Source: Clostridiales bacterium
Lineage (GTDB): Bacteria; Bacillota; Clostridia; Christensenellales; CAG-138
Assembly (NCBI GenBank): GCA_004557245.1
Contig: SFEL01000002.1
Location: forward strand, 99,127-163,126
Length of the DNA: 64,000 bases
Reading direction: 5' to 3'
Shown: positions 49,655 to 57,997 of the stretch, in pieces
Numbering within the stretch: the first letter of the stretch is position 1
How the letters are laid out: each line of letters starts with the position of its first letter
Notes under the pieces: generated by a model
Databases searched by the model: none
Seen by the model: the letters and a program-made list of their open reading frames with translations, nothing else
Told to the model about the DNA's origin: nothing
Translations under genes and position numbers: made by a program

Positions 49655-51316
49655 TTATCTGTAATATGTGTTGCCGCCTATAAACTCCCGCAGTATGGAT
49701 GTTGGCGGTATCTCGTCCTCTATGTCCGCGTCCAGTATGTAATTCAGGAATTTCACTATATCCCGGGCCATGGCATAGTACTTGCTCTCGGGCGGCACCT
49801 CCTCAAGAAGGGGATAGACGTACTTCTTAAGCACGGACACCTCATAGAGTAGGGTAGTGTTGAACAGCGCGTCCGCATTCTCCTGATATGGGAATATCCA
49901 CTTTTCCTCGCCGCGGCGCACGCTCGCCCACATGCCGAGGGTGTGCTCCATGGAGGCGTTGCGGGTCATATAATCCCGCACCAGACGGCGCAGTATGCGT
50001 ATATCCGTAGTGCGTATCCTGTTGTGATCGTCCAGGTTGAGTGTAGTCAGGGCGCTTACGTATACCCTGAATATCTTGCTTTCGTCCACCTCGGGGCTTA
50101 GCAGCATGGGATTCAGTCCGTGTATGCCCTCGATTATCACCGGCTCATCGTCGTGGAGCTGCAATATCCTTCCCTCCGGGGCGCGCTTGCCGGTGGTAAA
50201 GTCAAACCTCGGCACCTCTACCTTCTCGCCTCGTATAAGCGCCGCAAGGTCGCTGCCGAAGCGTTGTATATCCAGAGTATTGATGTTTTCGAGGTCAATC
50301 TCGCCGTTTTCGTCCCGTTCTATCTTGTCCCGGTCGATGTAGTAATCGTCCAGCGACAGCATAACCGGATGGCAGCCCTGCAAACGCAGCTGTGTGGATA
50401 TCCTGTGGGCAGAGGTAGTCTTTCCTGAGGAGGAAGGGCCCGCCACAAGCACCGCTTTTGCGCCCTTTTGCACTATCTTATCCGCTATATCCGCATAGCC
50501 CCTGTCGTGCAGCGCCTCGTTTATGCGCACCAGCTCCCGTATGGTGCCGTTCTGTATGTGGGTATTCAGGTCGTTCACCGTGGCGCATTCCATGAGCTTG
50601 CCCCACTCGTCGCTCTGATGGAACACCGCGTGAAGCTTTGGCAGGTTTACGTAGTCCGAGGGCACGTCCGGAGCGTCGTTGCGTGGCATGAGCAGCACCA
50701 CTGCTCCGTCATGGACGTACTTTACCCGGAATACGTCGGCATATGACGTATCCGGCGCCATCTCACCGTAGAAGTAATCCATATAGCCGTCTATCTGGTA
50801 AACGTCAAAGTAGCTGAACCTGCGCCACTTGAGCAGCTTCGCCTTGTCTACCTGTCCGTCCTGTTCGTAGAAGCTCAGCGCCTCTTTTATGGATATGCGC
50901 CTGCGCTCCAGCGGCAGCTTGAGCCGCACCAGACGCCGCATCTCGGTTTCCACCTTGAGAGCCGCTTCCTCGTTGAATGGCTCCTCCATGCCGTCCACGG
51001 TTATAAACAGCCCTGGGCCGAGCGAGTACCTTACGCATACCCTCGCCCTTGGAAATTCCTTGCGCATGGCCAGAATAAACAGAAACTGCAATGTGCGCTC
51101 GTAAACCCGCCTGCCCATATCCTCGCCATAGCGGAGAAGATGTATCTGGGTATCCTTTTTGGGCGTGAAACGCAGATTGAATACCTCGCCGCCTATCTGA
51201 GCCGCCAGCGGCCTGTCGGACAGCATTATGCTGTCAAGACCTTCCTTTTTTACCGCATCCAATATGGAGCGGCCGCTTTCCAGTTCGCAGTTCCTTCCGT
51301 CTATGTCCAACCTCAC
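49655..51316 (-). CDS. Nucleoside (uridine) kinase family protein with TGS domain
   Basis: This is a 553-residue protein. It has an N-terminal TGS domain (about 1-60), a threonyl-tRNA-synthetase-like second-additional domain (about 60-180), an insert, and a C-terminal uridine-kinase-type P-loop domain (GPSSSGKTTSA, then LSLDDYYID). The exact substrate is uncertain; uridine or another nucleoside is likely. It starts with GTG at 51316, with GGGAGG seven bases upstream. Monocistronic. Confidence 0.88.
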   Translation of the reverse strand: MRLDIDGRNCELESGRSILDAVKKEGLDSIMLSDRPLAAQIGGEVFNLRFTPKKDTQIHLLRYGEDMGRRVYERTLQFLFILAMRKEFPRARVCVRYSLGPGLFITVDGMEEPFNEEAALKVETEMRRLVRLKLPLERRRISIKEALSFYEQDGQVDKAKLLKWRRFSYFDVYQIDGYMDYFYGEMAPDTSYADVFRVKYVHDGAVVLLMPRNDAPDVPSDYVNLPKLHAVFHQSDEWGKLMECATVNDLNTHIQNGTIRELVRINEALHDRGYADIADKIVQKGAKAVLVAGPSSSGKTTSAHRISTQLRLQGCHPVMLSLDDYYIDRDKIERDENGEIDLENINTLDIQRFGSDLAALIRGEKVEVPRFDFTTGKRAPEGRILQLHDDEPVIIEGIHGLNPMLLSPEVDESKIFRVYVSALTTLNLDDHNRIRTTDIRILRRLVRDYMTRNASMEHTLGMWASVRRGEEKWIFPYQENADALFNTTLLYEVSVLKKYVYPLLEEVPPESKYYAMARDIVKFLNYILDADIEDEIPPTSILREFIGGNTYYR

Positions 51317-51410
51317 GACTATTCCTCCCGGTACTGTTTCAAAATAATTTCGTATATCATACCAATGTGTAAAATTCCATATTGACGTTATTATACTATA
51401 TCCTTATCCA

Positions 51411-51428
51411 ATTGAACATGTGCTCAAT
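51411..51428. promoter_or_regulatory. Interrupted palindrome, candidate operator
   Basis: ATTGAACATGTGCTCAAT has the form ATTGAnCAnnTGnTCAAT, fully symmetric at the defined positions. It lies between the divergent kinase and flippase genes and looks like a dimeric repressor site. Confidence 0.4.
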
Positions 51429-51548
51429 GAAAACTTTTTGTTTAATCAGCATTTTCTCACGCACTGAGCCGTAAATCTGATATAATAAGTAAATGTATGT
51501 GCCGGTTTCGCTTATCCGCTGCGGCCGGCAAGCAAAAACTGACGGAGA

Positions 51549-53162
51549 ATGCAAGCTTATTTTATGGAAAAGAAAAAGACCTCATTCGTACAGGGCGCGG
51601 CTGTACTTGGCGTAGCCGGACTGCTGGTAAAGATAATAGGTGCGGTATTCCGCATACCCCTCAATAACGCCGTAGGCCCCATAGGCATGAGCTACTATGA
51701 GGTAGTCTATCCCTATTACTCCGGTCTTCTCGTGATATCCTCCTCCGGCCTTCCCACCGCCATATCTAAGATGGTATCCGAGCGCGTGACCGCAGGCGAC
51801 TATCGGGGCGCACACAAGGTGTTCGTCACCGCAATGCGGCTTCTGGTATGCCTCGGCCTCTTCACCGGCCTCCTGATGTTCTTCGGCTCGGAAGGTCTTT
51901 CCGCCCTCTCCTCACAGCCCGAAGCTCACCTTTCCTTTAAGGTGCTTTCCCCCGCCCTGCTGGTGGTTTCCATAATGTGCGCATACCGCGGCTATCTGCA
52001 GGGCATGCAGCGCATGACGGGCACAGCCCTTTCCCAGATAGTGGAACAGGTAGGCAAGCTGGCCATAGGCCTTACCTTAGCCATAAAGCTGCTGCCCAAA
52101 GGACCCGAGTACGCCGCCATGGGCGCGCTGATAGGTGTTACCGCATCGGAATTTCTGGCCCTGCTTACCATCATATTCGTATATAACCGCTACCGTCCTT
52201 CCATAAGGCGGCATATGGAACAGAGCGCGCCCTACGCTCCATCCCCCATAGCTAAAAACCTCATACTGCTGGCCGTGCCCATAACCCTGGGCGCTTCCAT
52301 AAGCTCCCTTTCCGGCATGGTGGACAGCGCCATGATAATCCGCATACTGCTGAACCTGGGCTACTCCAAGGATACCGCCCAGACCGCCTACTCCCTTCTG
52401 CGCTCCAACGTGACTACACTTACCAACATGCCCGGCGTGCTGACCATGGCTCTGGCCATGAGCCTCGTGCCTGCCATATCCGCAAGCGTTGCCCGCAGGG
52501 ATAAATCAAGCGTGCAGAATATATCCCGCCTCGGCATGAAGCTGGCCCTCATAATCGGCCTGCCCTGCTCCGTAGGTCTTTTCGTGCTGGCTAAGCCCAT
52601 ACTGGGCATGCTGTACCCCCGCCTTACCGAGGCACAGCTCACCCTCGCCGCCGACCTTATGCATACCGCCTCCATAGGAGTTATATTCCTCTCCCTGGTT
52701 CAGGCTATGACCGGCATAATACAGGGATTGGGCAAGCCCAACGTACCGCTGTTCAACCTGTTCATAGGCTTTATACTCAAGGTGATAACGCTGGTAGCGC
52801 TCACCAACATACCCTCTATCAATATACAGGGTGCGTCCATATCTACCGTGATATGCTACGCCTTCGCCGGCATCGCTGATACGGCCTACGCCGTGCGCAA
52901 GGCGCATATCAATATGAATTTATGGGACGTTATACTAAAGCCGGTTCTCTCCTCCGCAGTGATGGGCGCAATGGTGTACATGTGCTTCGCTTTTATGAAT
53001 GAGCTTGGCCACGTCACCCTCGGAGTTCTATTATCCGTGACTCTGGGCGTATGCGTATACGGCATCCTTGCAATATACCTCCGCATGTTCAGCCGCGAAG
53101 AACTCAACTACATACCCGGCGGCAGGAAGCTCAAAAGGCTTATTTACGGCAGCAAACAGTAA
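51549..53162 (+). CDS. SpoVB/MurJ-type lipid flippase
   Basis: This is a 537-residue membrane protein with about fourteen helices of the MVF/polysaccharide-flippase fold. The N-terminus F-V-Q-G-A-A-V-L-G-V-A-G-L-L-V-K and the order before mazG recall SpoVB/YabM of Bacillus. Such proteins move lipid-linked precursors of peptidoglycan or other polymers across the membrane. The start is uncertain: GGAG touches the ATG at 51549 and is 16 bases before the ATG at 51564. Isoleucine is nearly always ATA. Confidence 0.9.
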   Translation: MQAYFMEKKKTSFVQGAAVLGVAGLLVKIIGAVFRIPLNNAVGPIGMSYYEVVYPYYSGLLVISSSGLPTAISKMVSERVTAGDYRGAHKVFVTAMRLLVCLGLFTGLLMFFGSEGLSALSSQPEAHLSFKVLSPALLVVSIMCAYRGYLQGMQRMTGTALSQIVEQVGKLAIGLTLAIKLLPKGPEYAAMGALIGVTASEFLALLTIIFVYNRYRPSIRRHMEQSAPYAPSPIAKNLILLAVPITLGASISSLSGMVDSAMIIRILLNLGYSKDTAQTAYSLLRSNVTTLTNMPGVLTMALAMSLVPAISASVARRDKSSVQNISRLGMKLALIIGLPCSVGLFVLAKPILGMLYPRLTEAQLTLAADLMHTASIGVIFLSLVQAMTGIIQGLGKPNVPLFNLFIGFILKVITLVALTNIPSINIQGASISTVICYAFAGIADTAYAVRKAHINMNLWDVILKPVLSSAVMGAMVYMCFAFMNELGHVTLGVLLSVTLGVCVYGILAIYLRMFSREELNYIPGGRKLKRLIYGSKQ

Positions 53163-53177
53163 GCGAGGCGAAATTAT

Positions 53178-54620
53178 ATGACTAAACTCACCATAGCACC
53201 CCTTTCCATACCCGGAAGCATCACCACCGCTTCCCAATCGGCAATAGAGCATGCCGGCAGGCTGTTCCTTCAGACTGCGGATTCACCCTGCGCCAGATGG
53301 ATAACAGATGCGGGGCTGCCATATGTCTCAATGGACGACCTGTACGACAGCAGCTACGATTACGACGAGCTGAACCAGGCGATAGCGGCACGGCTAATGT
53401 GCGGCTGCGACGCTGTTTATGCCGTGTCCGGCCGCGGCATAGGCGAAGGCCAGCTTTCCGCCATTCGGGAAGCCGCAGCCAAAGCCGGCACCACCGTAAA
53501 GGTGCTTCCCGGCATAGGCTACTCTGACGCTGTGCTGGCCGATCTTCCCTTTACCTTATCCGACAGGCGCGTGATATGCGCCGCCAACGATCTTCCCGAT
53601 ACCATAGACCCCTTCCTGCCCCTCTGTGTAGAGGAGATGGATACCCGGCTCTGCGCAGGCGACGTAAAGCTGGCGCTGCTCGATTATTACCCCGATGAGC
53701 ACACCGTGTACTTCTGCGATATGAGGGCTGATGGCGAATACCGCACAAAAGAGATTCCCCTGTTTGAGCTGGACAGGCAGAATAGCTATTCCGCCGCCAC
53801 CTGCTGCATAGTGCCTCCCGCCGTGTCTCAGGACAAGCTTAATCGCGGCGATATGAACGGCCTCATGGCGGTGCTGCGCCGGCTTCGCGCCCCAGGCGGC
53901 TGTCCCTGGGACGCAAAGCAGACCCACGAATCTCTGCGCTCCAGCCTTATAGAAGAAGCCTATGAGGTAGTAGACGCCATAGACAGCGGCGACCCCTTCG
54001 CTCTCTGCGAGGAGCTGGGTGACTTGCTGCTTCATGTTGGAATGCATACTGTCATAGAGGAGGAGAAGTCTTCCTTCATCCTCAGGGATGTAACCTCCGG
54101 CATAATCAATAAGATGATATACCGCCATCCCCACGTATTCGGCACAGCAGAGGCTGACACGCCGGAACAGGTACTCAGTAACTGGGAAAAGCTCAAGAAG
54201 AAAGAAAAGCACATGGAAAGCTACTCCGCCACCATGGAGGCTGTTCCCAAGGGCTTCCCCGCCCTCATGCGGGCTGCCAAAATACAGAAAAAGGCTGCCA
54301 ATGTGGGCTTTGACTGGGACAACGCCGATCAGGCGCTGTACAAGCTGCCAGAGGAAGTCAGCGAACTTACCAAGGCCATGGCGGAGGGGAACCACGCCCA
54401 TATCGATGAGGAGCTGGGCGACGTATTTTTCGCCGCAGTGAACGTGGCGAGGCTTCTCAAGCGTGACCCGGAGCAGCTCCTTAATGCCGCCACTGACAAG
54501 TTTATAACCCGCTTCAAGGTCATGGAGGAGTTAATAACCGCCGATTCCCTATCCCTCGAAGATATGACCCTCGAGAAAATGGACAGGTACTGGGATAAAG
54601 CCAAGAAAAAGTTAAAATAA
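53178..54620 (+). CDS. mazG: Nucleotide pyrophosphohydrolase MazG with N-terminal methylase-like domain
   Basis: This is a 480-residue fusion as in YabN: a tetrapyrrole-methylase-like domain (about 1-215) and two MazG modules (about 225-330 and 350-470). The first has the catalytic pattern G-G-C-P-W-D, then L-I-E-E-A-Y-E-V and C-E-E-L-G-D-L-L. MazG removes non-canonical nucleoside triphosphates. It follows the flippase by 15 bp, the order also seen around yabM-yabN in Bacillus. Confidence 0.95.
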   Translation: MTKLTIAPLSIPGSITTASQSAIEHAGRLFLQTADSPCARWITDAGLPYVSMDDLYDSSYDYDELNQAIAARLMCGCDAVYAVSGRGIGEGQLSAIREAAAKAGTTVKVLPGIGYSDAVLADLPFTLSDRRVICAANDLPDTIDPFLPLCVEEMDTRLCAGDVKLALLDYYPDEHTVYFCDMRADGEYRTKEIPLFELDRQNSYSAATCCIVPPAVSQDKLNRGDMNGLMAVLRRLRAPGGCPWDAKQTHESLRSSLIEEAYEVVDAIDSGDPFALCEELGDLLLHVGMHTVIEEEKSSFILRDVTSGIINKMIYRHPHVFGTAEADTPEQVLSNWEKLKKKEKHMESYSATMEAVPKGFPALMRAAKIQKKAANVGFDWDNADQALYKLPEEVSELTKAMAEGNHAHIDEELGDVFFAAVNVARLLKRDPEQLLNAATDKFITRFKVMEELITADSLSLEDMTLEKMDRYWDKAKKKLK

Positions 54621-54654
54621 ATTAGAAAATCAGGCGGTTTTTTGATTTTTCATC

Positions 54655-54683
54655 TTGCGTTTGCGGGACAAGCTTAGTATAAT
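54655..54683 (+). promoter_or_regulatory. HU promoter
   Basis: TTGCGT (54655-54660) and TATAAT (54678-54683) are 17 bp apart. It gives a leader of about 55 bases. An A-T stem (AAAATCA/TGATTTT, 54626-54649) just upstream may end the mazG transcript. Confidence 0.7.
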
Positions 54684-54744
54684 TGTAAAAGTCCGCGTTA
54701 TGCGGCATACTAAAGCCCAACAATAATTAGGAGGATATAATTAA

Positions 54745-55017
54745 ATGAATAAGACTGAACTCATCGCTGCAGTAGCCAGCAAGTGCTCCATCTCCAAGAA
54801 GGAGGCCGAGGCTGTAGTCCTCGCTACCTTCGACAGCATTACCAACGCCCTCGTAAGCGGCGAGAAGGTACAGATCGTTGGTTTTGGCGGCTTTGAAGTA
54901 CGCGAGCGTCCCGCTCACAAGGGCCACAACCCCATGACCGGCGAAGAAATTGAAATCGCTGCCAGCAAGTCCCCCGCTTTCAAGGCCGGCAAGGCTCTCA
55001 AGGAAGCTCTCAACTAA
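54745..55017 (+). CDS. hup: HU-family DNA-binding protein
   Basis: This is a 90-residue HU protein that bends and compacts DNA ([17 protein letters not shown] beta-arm and the family helix pairs). AGGAGG lies nine bases before the ATG. All six isoleucine codons are ATC or ATT, in contrast to the ATA-rich genes around it, as expected for a very highly expressed gene. It lies between mazG and rqcP, a place where HU is often found in Firmicutes. Confidence 0.97.
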   Translation: MNKTELIAAVASKCSISKKEAEAVVLATFDSITNALVSGEKVQIVGFGGFEVRERPAHKGHNPMTGEEIEIAASKSPAFKAGKALKEALN

Positions 55018-55036
55018 ACCTTATCCTTATTAACAT

Positions 55037-55067
55037 AAAAAAGCAGGCTGTAAAAAGCCTGTTTTTT
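55037..55067. terminator. Bidirectional terminator
   Basis: AAAAAA-g-CAGGCT pairs with AGCCTGTTTTTT with one bulged base. It serves HU and the convergent ispDF gene. Confidence 0.82.
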
Positions 55068-55083
55068 ATTATTCCGATTTGCG

Positions 55084-56187
55084 CTAACCCCTTATCATGC
55101 ATACGCTTCTCGCAGTTATGCACTCCAGGTTTCCCTCCGGGCCGATATGCTCTGGGGTAGTGGCCTTTGCGCTCACAATGCCCGCATCGCACCCCATGGC
55201 ATCGGCTATATTGCGGCGCATATTATTTATATACGGCGCAAGCTTTGGCTCCTGGGCTATCACCGTGGCATCCACGGAGCATATCTCATAGCCGGCCCCG
55301 CGTACCATCTGCCATGCCCTTTTAAGCAGTATGAGTGAGTCCATATCCTTATATTCAGGGGAGGAGTCCGGAAACAGCCTGCCTATATCACCCATGGCAG
55401 CAGCGCCCAGCAGCGCATCTATTACGGCGTGTATCAGCACATCCGCATCGGAGTGGCCCATAAGGCCCAGCCTGTACGGTATCTCCACACCGCCTATAAC
55501 CAGCCTTCTGCCCTCAACCAGCCTGTGGGTATCCTCGCCGTAGCCTATCCTCTCTCTCGCCGTAAGCTTTTGGAACAACTCAATATCCTCCTCAGTGGTA
55601 AGCTTCTGGTTTATCACACCACCCAGTGAGTAATGCACGCTGCCATACAATCTTTTATACAGGGCGCAATCGTCCGTGGCCTGCACGCCATCGTCCTTTG
55701 CCTGCCGGTACGCCTTCATTATCCGATCATACTTAAAGGACTGGGGCGTCTGGGCCAGCATTACGCCGTTTCTGTCTACCAGCTCGCCCTCCCGCCACAT
55801 GGTATCCCGGGCGGGTATGGCTGCAACGCCGCTGCCGAACTTGGCGGCGCACCTTATGCTGTCCCGTATTATTTCTTCCGATACGAGGCAGCGCGCCCCG
55901 TCATGTATGAGTGCTATGTCGCAGTCGGCAGCCTTAAGGGCGTTATATACGGAATCTCCCCGTGTCTCGCCGCCATTAACGGTCCTGAGACCGTACTGTG
56001 CGCAAAGCGCCTCCGCCTCCTGCCGCGTGGCGTCCGACACGGCTATTATGATATCCGTAACGCCCCCATTGAGCAGCGCCTCTGCGGAGCGGCGCAGCAC
56101 AGTCCTGCCGCCCAGGCTTATGATAAGCTTATCCCTGCCCATGCGCCGGGAAGCTCCCGCCGCCAGCAGTATTCCAGTTACCTTCAT
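55084..56187 (-). CDS. ispDF: Bifunctional IspD/IspF isoprenoid enzyme
   Basis: This is a 367-residue fusion. The N-terminal IspD cytidylyltransferase (about 1-215; LLAAGASRRMGRDK) and the C-terminal IspF cyclase (about 216-367; G-E-D-T-H-R-L, M-G-H-S-D-A-D-V-L-I-H-A) catalyse two non-consecutive steps of the MEP pathway. The C-terminal loop reads TTPEHIGPEG, where TTxxxLGFTGR is more usual. Its ATG overlaps the rqcP stop by four bases. Confidence 0.95.
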   Translation of the reverse strand: MKVTGILLAAGASRRMGRDKLIISLGGRTVLRRSAEALLNGGVTDIIIAVSDATRQEAEALCAQYGLRTVNGGETRGDSVYNALKAADCDIALIHDGARCLVSEEIIRDSIRCAAKFGSGVAAIPARDTMWREGELVDRNGVMLAQTPQSFKYDRIMKAYRQAKDDGVQATDDCALYKRLYGSVHYSLGGVINQKLTTEEDIELFQKLTARERIGYGEDTHRLVEGRRLVIGGVEIPYRLGLMGHSDADVLIHAVIDALLGAAAMGDIGRLFPDSSPEYKDMDSLILLKRAWQMVRGAGYEICSVDATVIAQEPKLAPYINNMRRNIADAMGCDAGIVSAKATTPEHIGPEGNLECITARSVCMIRG

Positions 56188-56441
56188 TCGAGATCTCCCC
56201 GGGTGATCATCTCATACATTTCGGCGGCAGCCGCCTTGGTTGTGAACTCCTGTACGCTGGTAACCTTCACCACGGTATGCTTGCCGCCCATGAGTATATC
56301 CAGCATATCGCCCTCCTTAACTTCGCTTGAGGGCTTCGCCACCTTGCCGTTTATCTGTATTCTGCCGAGGGACGCGGCCTCGCTGGCCACCGTCCTGCGT
56401 TTGATTATCCTTGAGACTTTAAGGTACTTATCCAGACGCAT
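56184..56441 (-). CDS. rqcP: RqcP-type S4 RNA-binding protein
   Basis: This is an 85-residue S4-domain protein (MRLDKYLKVSRIIKRRTVASEA). The Bacillus homologue YabO/RqcP binds the large ribosomal subunit and helps RqcH add alanine tails to stalled peptides. GGAGG lies six bases before the ATG. It is coupled to ispDF and lies near mazG as in Bacillus. Confidence 0.92.
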   Translation of the reverse strand: MRLDKYLKVSRIIKRRTVASEAASLGRIQINGKVAKPSSEVKEGDMLDILMGGKHTVVKVTSVQEFTTKAAAAEMYEMITRGDLE

Positions 56442-56498
56442 ATACGTCCTCCAAAATTCATTTTTCTAAAGCTTACCACATATGTGGCAAAAAAACAA

Positions 56499-56519
56499 AC
56501 CGGGCGGTTCACGCCCGGT
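56499..56519 (-). terminator. Terminator after the foldase gene
   Basis: ACCGGGCG pairs with CGCCCGGT across five bases. On the minus strand TTGTTTTTTT follows. Confidence 0.88.
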
Positions 56520-56532
56520 CTATGTTTACCTA

Positions 56533-57921
56533 TTAACCCACTGAAACGGGACTATAAGTGACGCTGCGCACCAGCTCTTCATTGAGGGATACGCTTTCGT
56601 CGTTCTTCCAGGTCTCTAACATCTGGTTCCATTCCTCTTCCTGAACGTCGGACAGCAGTATTTCCTTTATCTTGTCCTTTACGCTGTCCAGGCCTACTTC
56701 GCCTGCGGGCTCATCAGAGAGGTAATAAAGTATATGCACTCCCTCGTCGTCCTTTACGGCCTCGGTATACTCGCCCTGCTTTATCTTTGCAAAGGCGTCC
56801 TTTACTTCCTTTGACCAGTCATAGCTGCCGGAATGCTTTACGCTTATGAGCAGGCCATTTTCGTTTCCCTCGGTATCAGGGGAATATTCCTTAGCAACCT
56901 TTGAGAATTCCTCGCCGGCCTGAAGCTTCGCATAGGCTTCCTTCGCCTTTTCTACAGAGGGAGCAAGGTATTCGTCCTTTATCTTATCGGCATCTGCCTT
57001 GAGCTTGTTGTACTCTGTCTTTATCTCGCTGAGCCTGTCTGCCCCCTCGCCGCCCTCTACGTTCACGGTAAAGGCCAGCTCGCCGTACTCGCTCTTGAGA
57101 TCCTCCATCGCGGAGAACTTCTCGCTGTACTCGTCAGAGATGGCGTCCTCGGGGGTTATGAGTATATGCAGTACACGGCTGTAGCCCTCGGGTACATACA
57201 GAACGGGGTCGCCGCCGTAAAGCTCCTCGGCCTCCTTATCTTCCTTGTAGTTTTCGGGATTATTGTCATAAGTCTCCTGCTGGGTCTTGAGGTTCTCGTC
57301 ATACCAGGACTTTATTTCCTCGTCGCTCACGGTAACGTCCTTGAGCATAGCCTCTCTGAAGGCATCGCCTATAGCGCTCTCGGTGCTGTTTTCCAGTATC
57401 CACTTGCCGTATTCCTCCGCGGTCATGCGCTCGCCGGTGTAGGCTTCCGCCTCGTCCGCTATGTACTCGGCAAGGCGCTCCTCCACGTTGACACTGCTGT
57501 CGTCCTCAGCGTCGCTTTCCGCCTGCTTGCGGTACTCCGCAACTATGCTGTCCAGATCCTCTGCCGCCTGCTCCTCTATCTCGGCAAGCTTTTCATCGCT
57601 GAGCTTGTCATATCCGGACTGGGCCGCCTGATAAGAGATTATCTCGTTAACGACAAGCGCATCTATGATGCTGTCCTGAAGCTGCTTGGTAGCTTCCTCA
57701 TCGGTGGATATATCGTAGCCCATCATGGCGTAGTACTGGGCATAGGCGTCAAAGAGCTGCTTGTACTCTCCGAAGGTGACCTTACGGTCGCCTATGGTGG
57801 CTACAGCCTCGTCGCTGTCGACAACTGCAGTATCGCCTTCACCTGCGGAAGGAGCAACGCTGCACCCTACTATGGAAAGTGCCAGCACCAGTGCCAATGC
57901 AGCTGCAAATATCTTCTTCAT
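56533..57921 (-). CDS. PrsA/SurA-like peptidyl-prolyl isomerase lipoprotein
   Basis: This is a 462-residue lipoprotein (lipobox IVGC) with an N-terminal SurA-like helical domain, a long charged coiled-coil region (about 100-330) and a parvulin domain near 340-420 (Y-S-P-D-T-E-G-N-E-N-G, then F-A-K-I-K-Q-G-E-Y-T-E). It would assist folding of exported proteins at the outer face of the membrane. The start at 57921 has GGAG 11 bases upstream; a longer frame adds 13 residues before the signal peptide. Confidence 0.9.
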   Translation of the reverse strand: MKKIFAAALALVLALSIVGCSVAPSAGEGDTAVVDSDEAVATIGDRKVTFGEYKQLFDAYAQYYAMMGYDISTDEEATKQLQDSIIDALVVNEIISYQAAQSGYDKLSDEKLAEIEEQAAEDLDSIVAEYRKQAESDAEDDSSVNVEERLAEYIADEAEAYTGERMTAEEYGKWILENSTESAIGDAFREAMLKDVTVSDEEIKSWYDENLKTQQETYDNNPENYKEDKEAEELYGGDPVLYVPEGYSRVLHILITPEDAISDEYSEKFSAMEDLKSEYGELAFTVNVEGGEGADRLSEIKTEYNKLKADADKIKDEYLAPSVEKAKEAYAKLQAGEEFSKVAKEYSPDTEGNENGLLISVKHSGSYDWSKEVKDAFAKIKQGEYTEAVKDDEGVHILYYLSDEPAGEVGLDSVKDKIKEILLSDVQEEEWNQMLETWKNDESVSLNEELVRSVTYSPVSVG

Positions 57922-57997
57922 TATGTTTTTTTCTCCAATCTGTGGGCGTTTTAGCCTCAAGGCCAGCCCGTATTCACAATGTTGATTATACCCGTAT

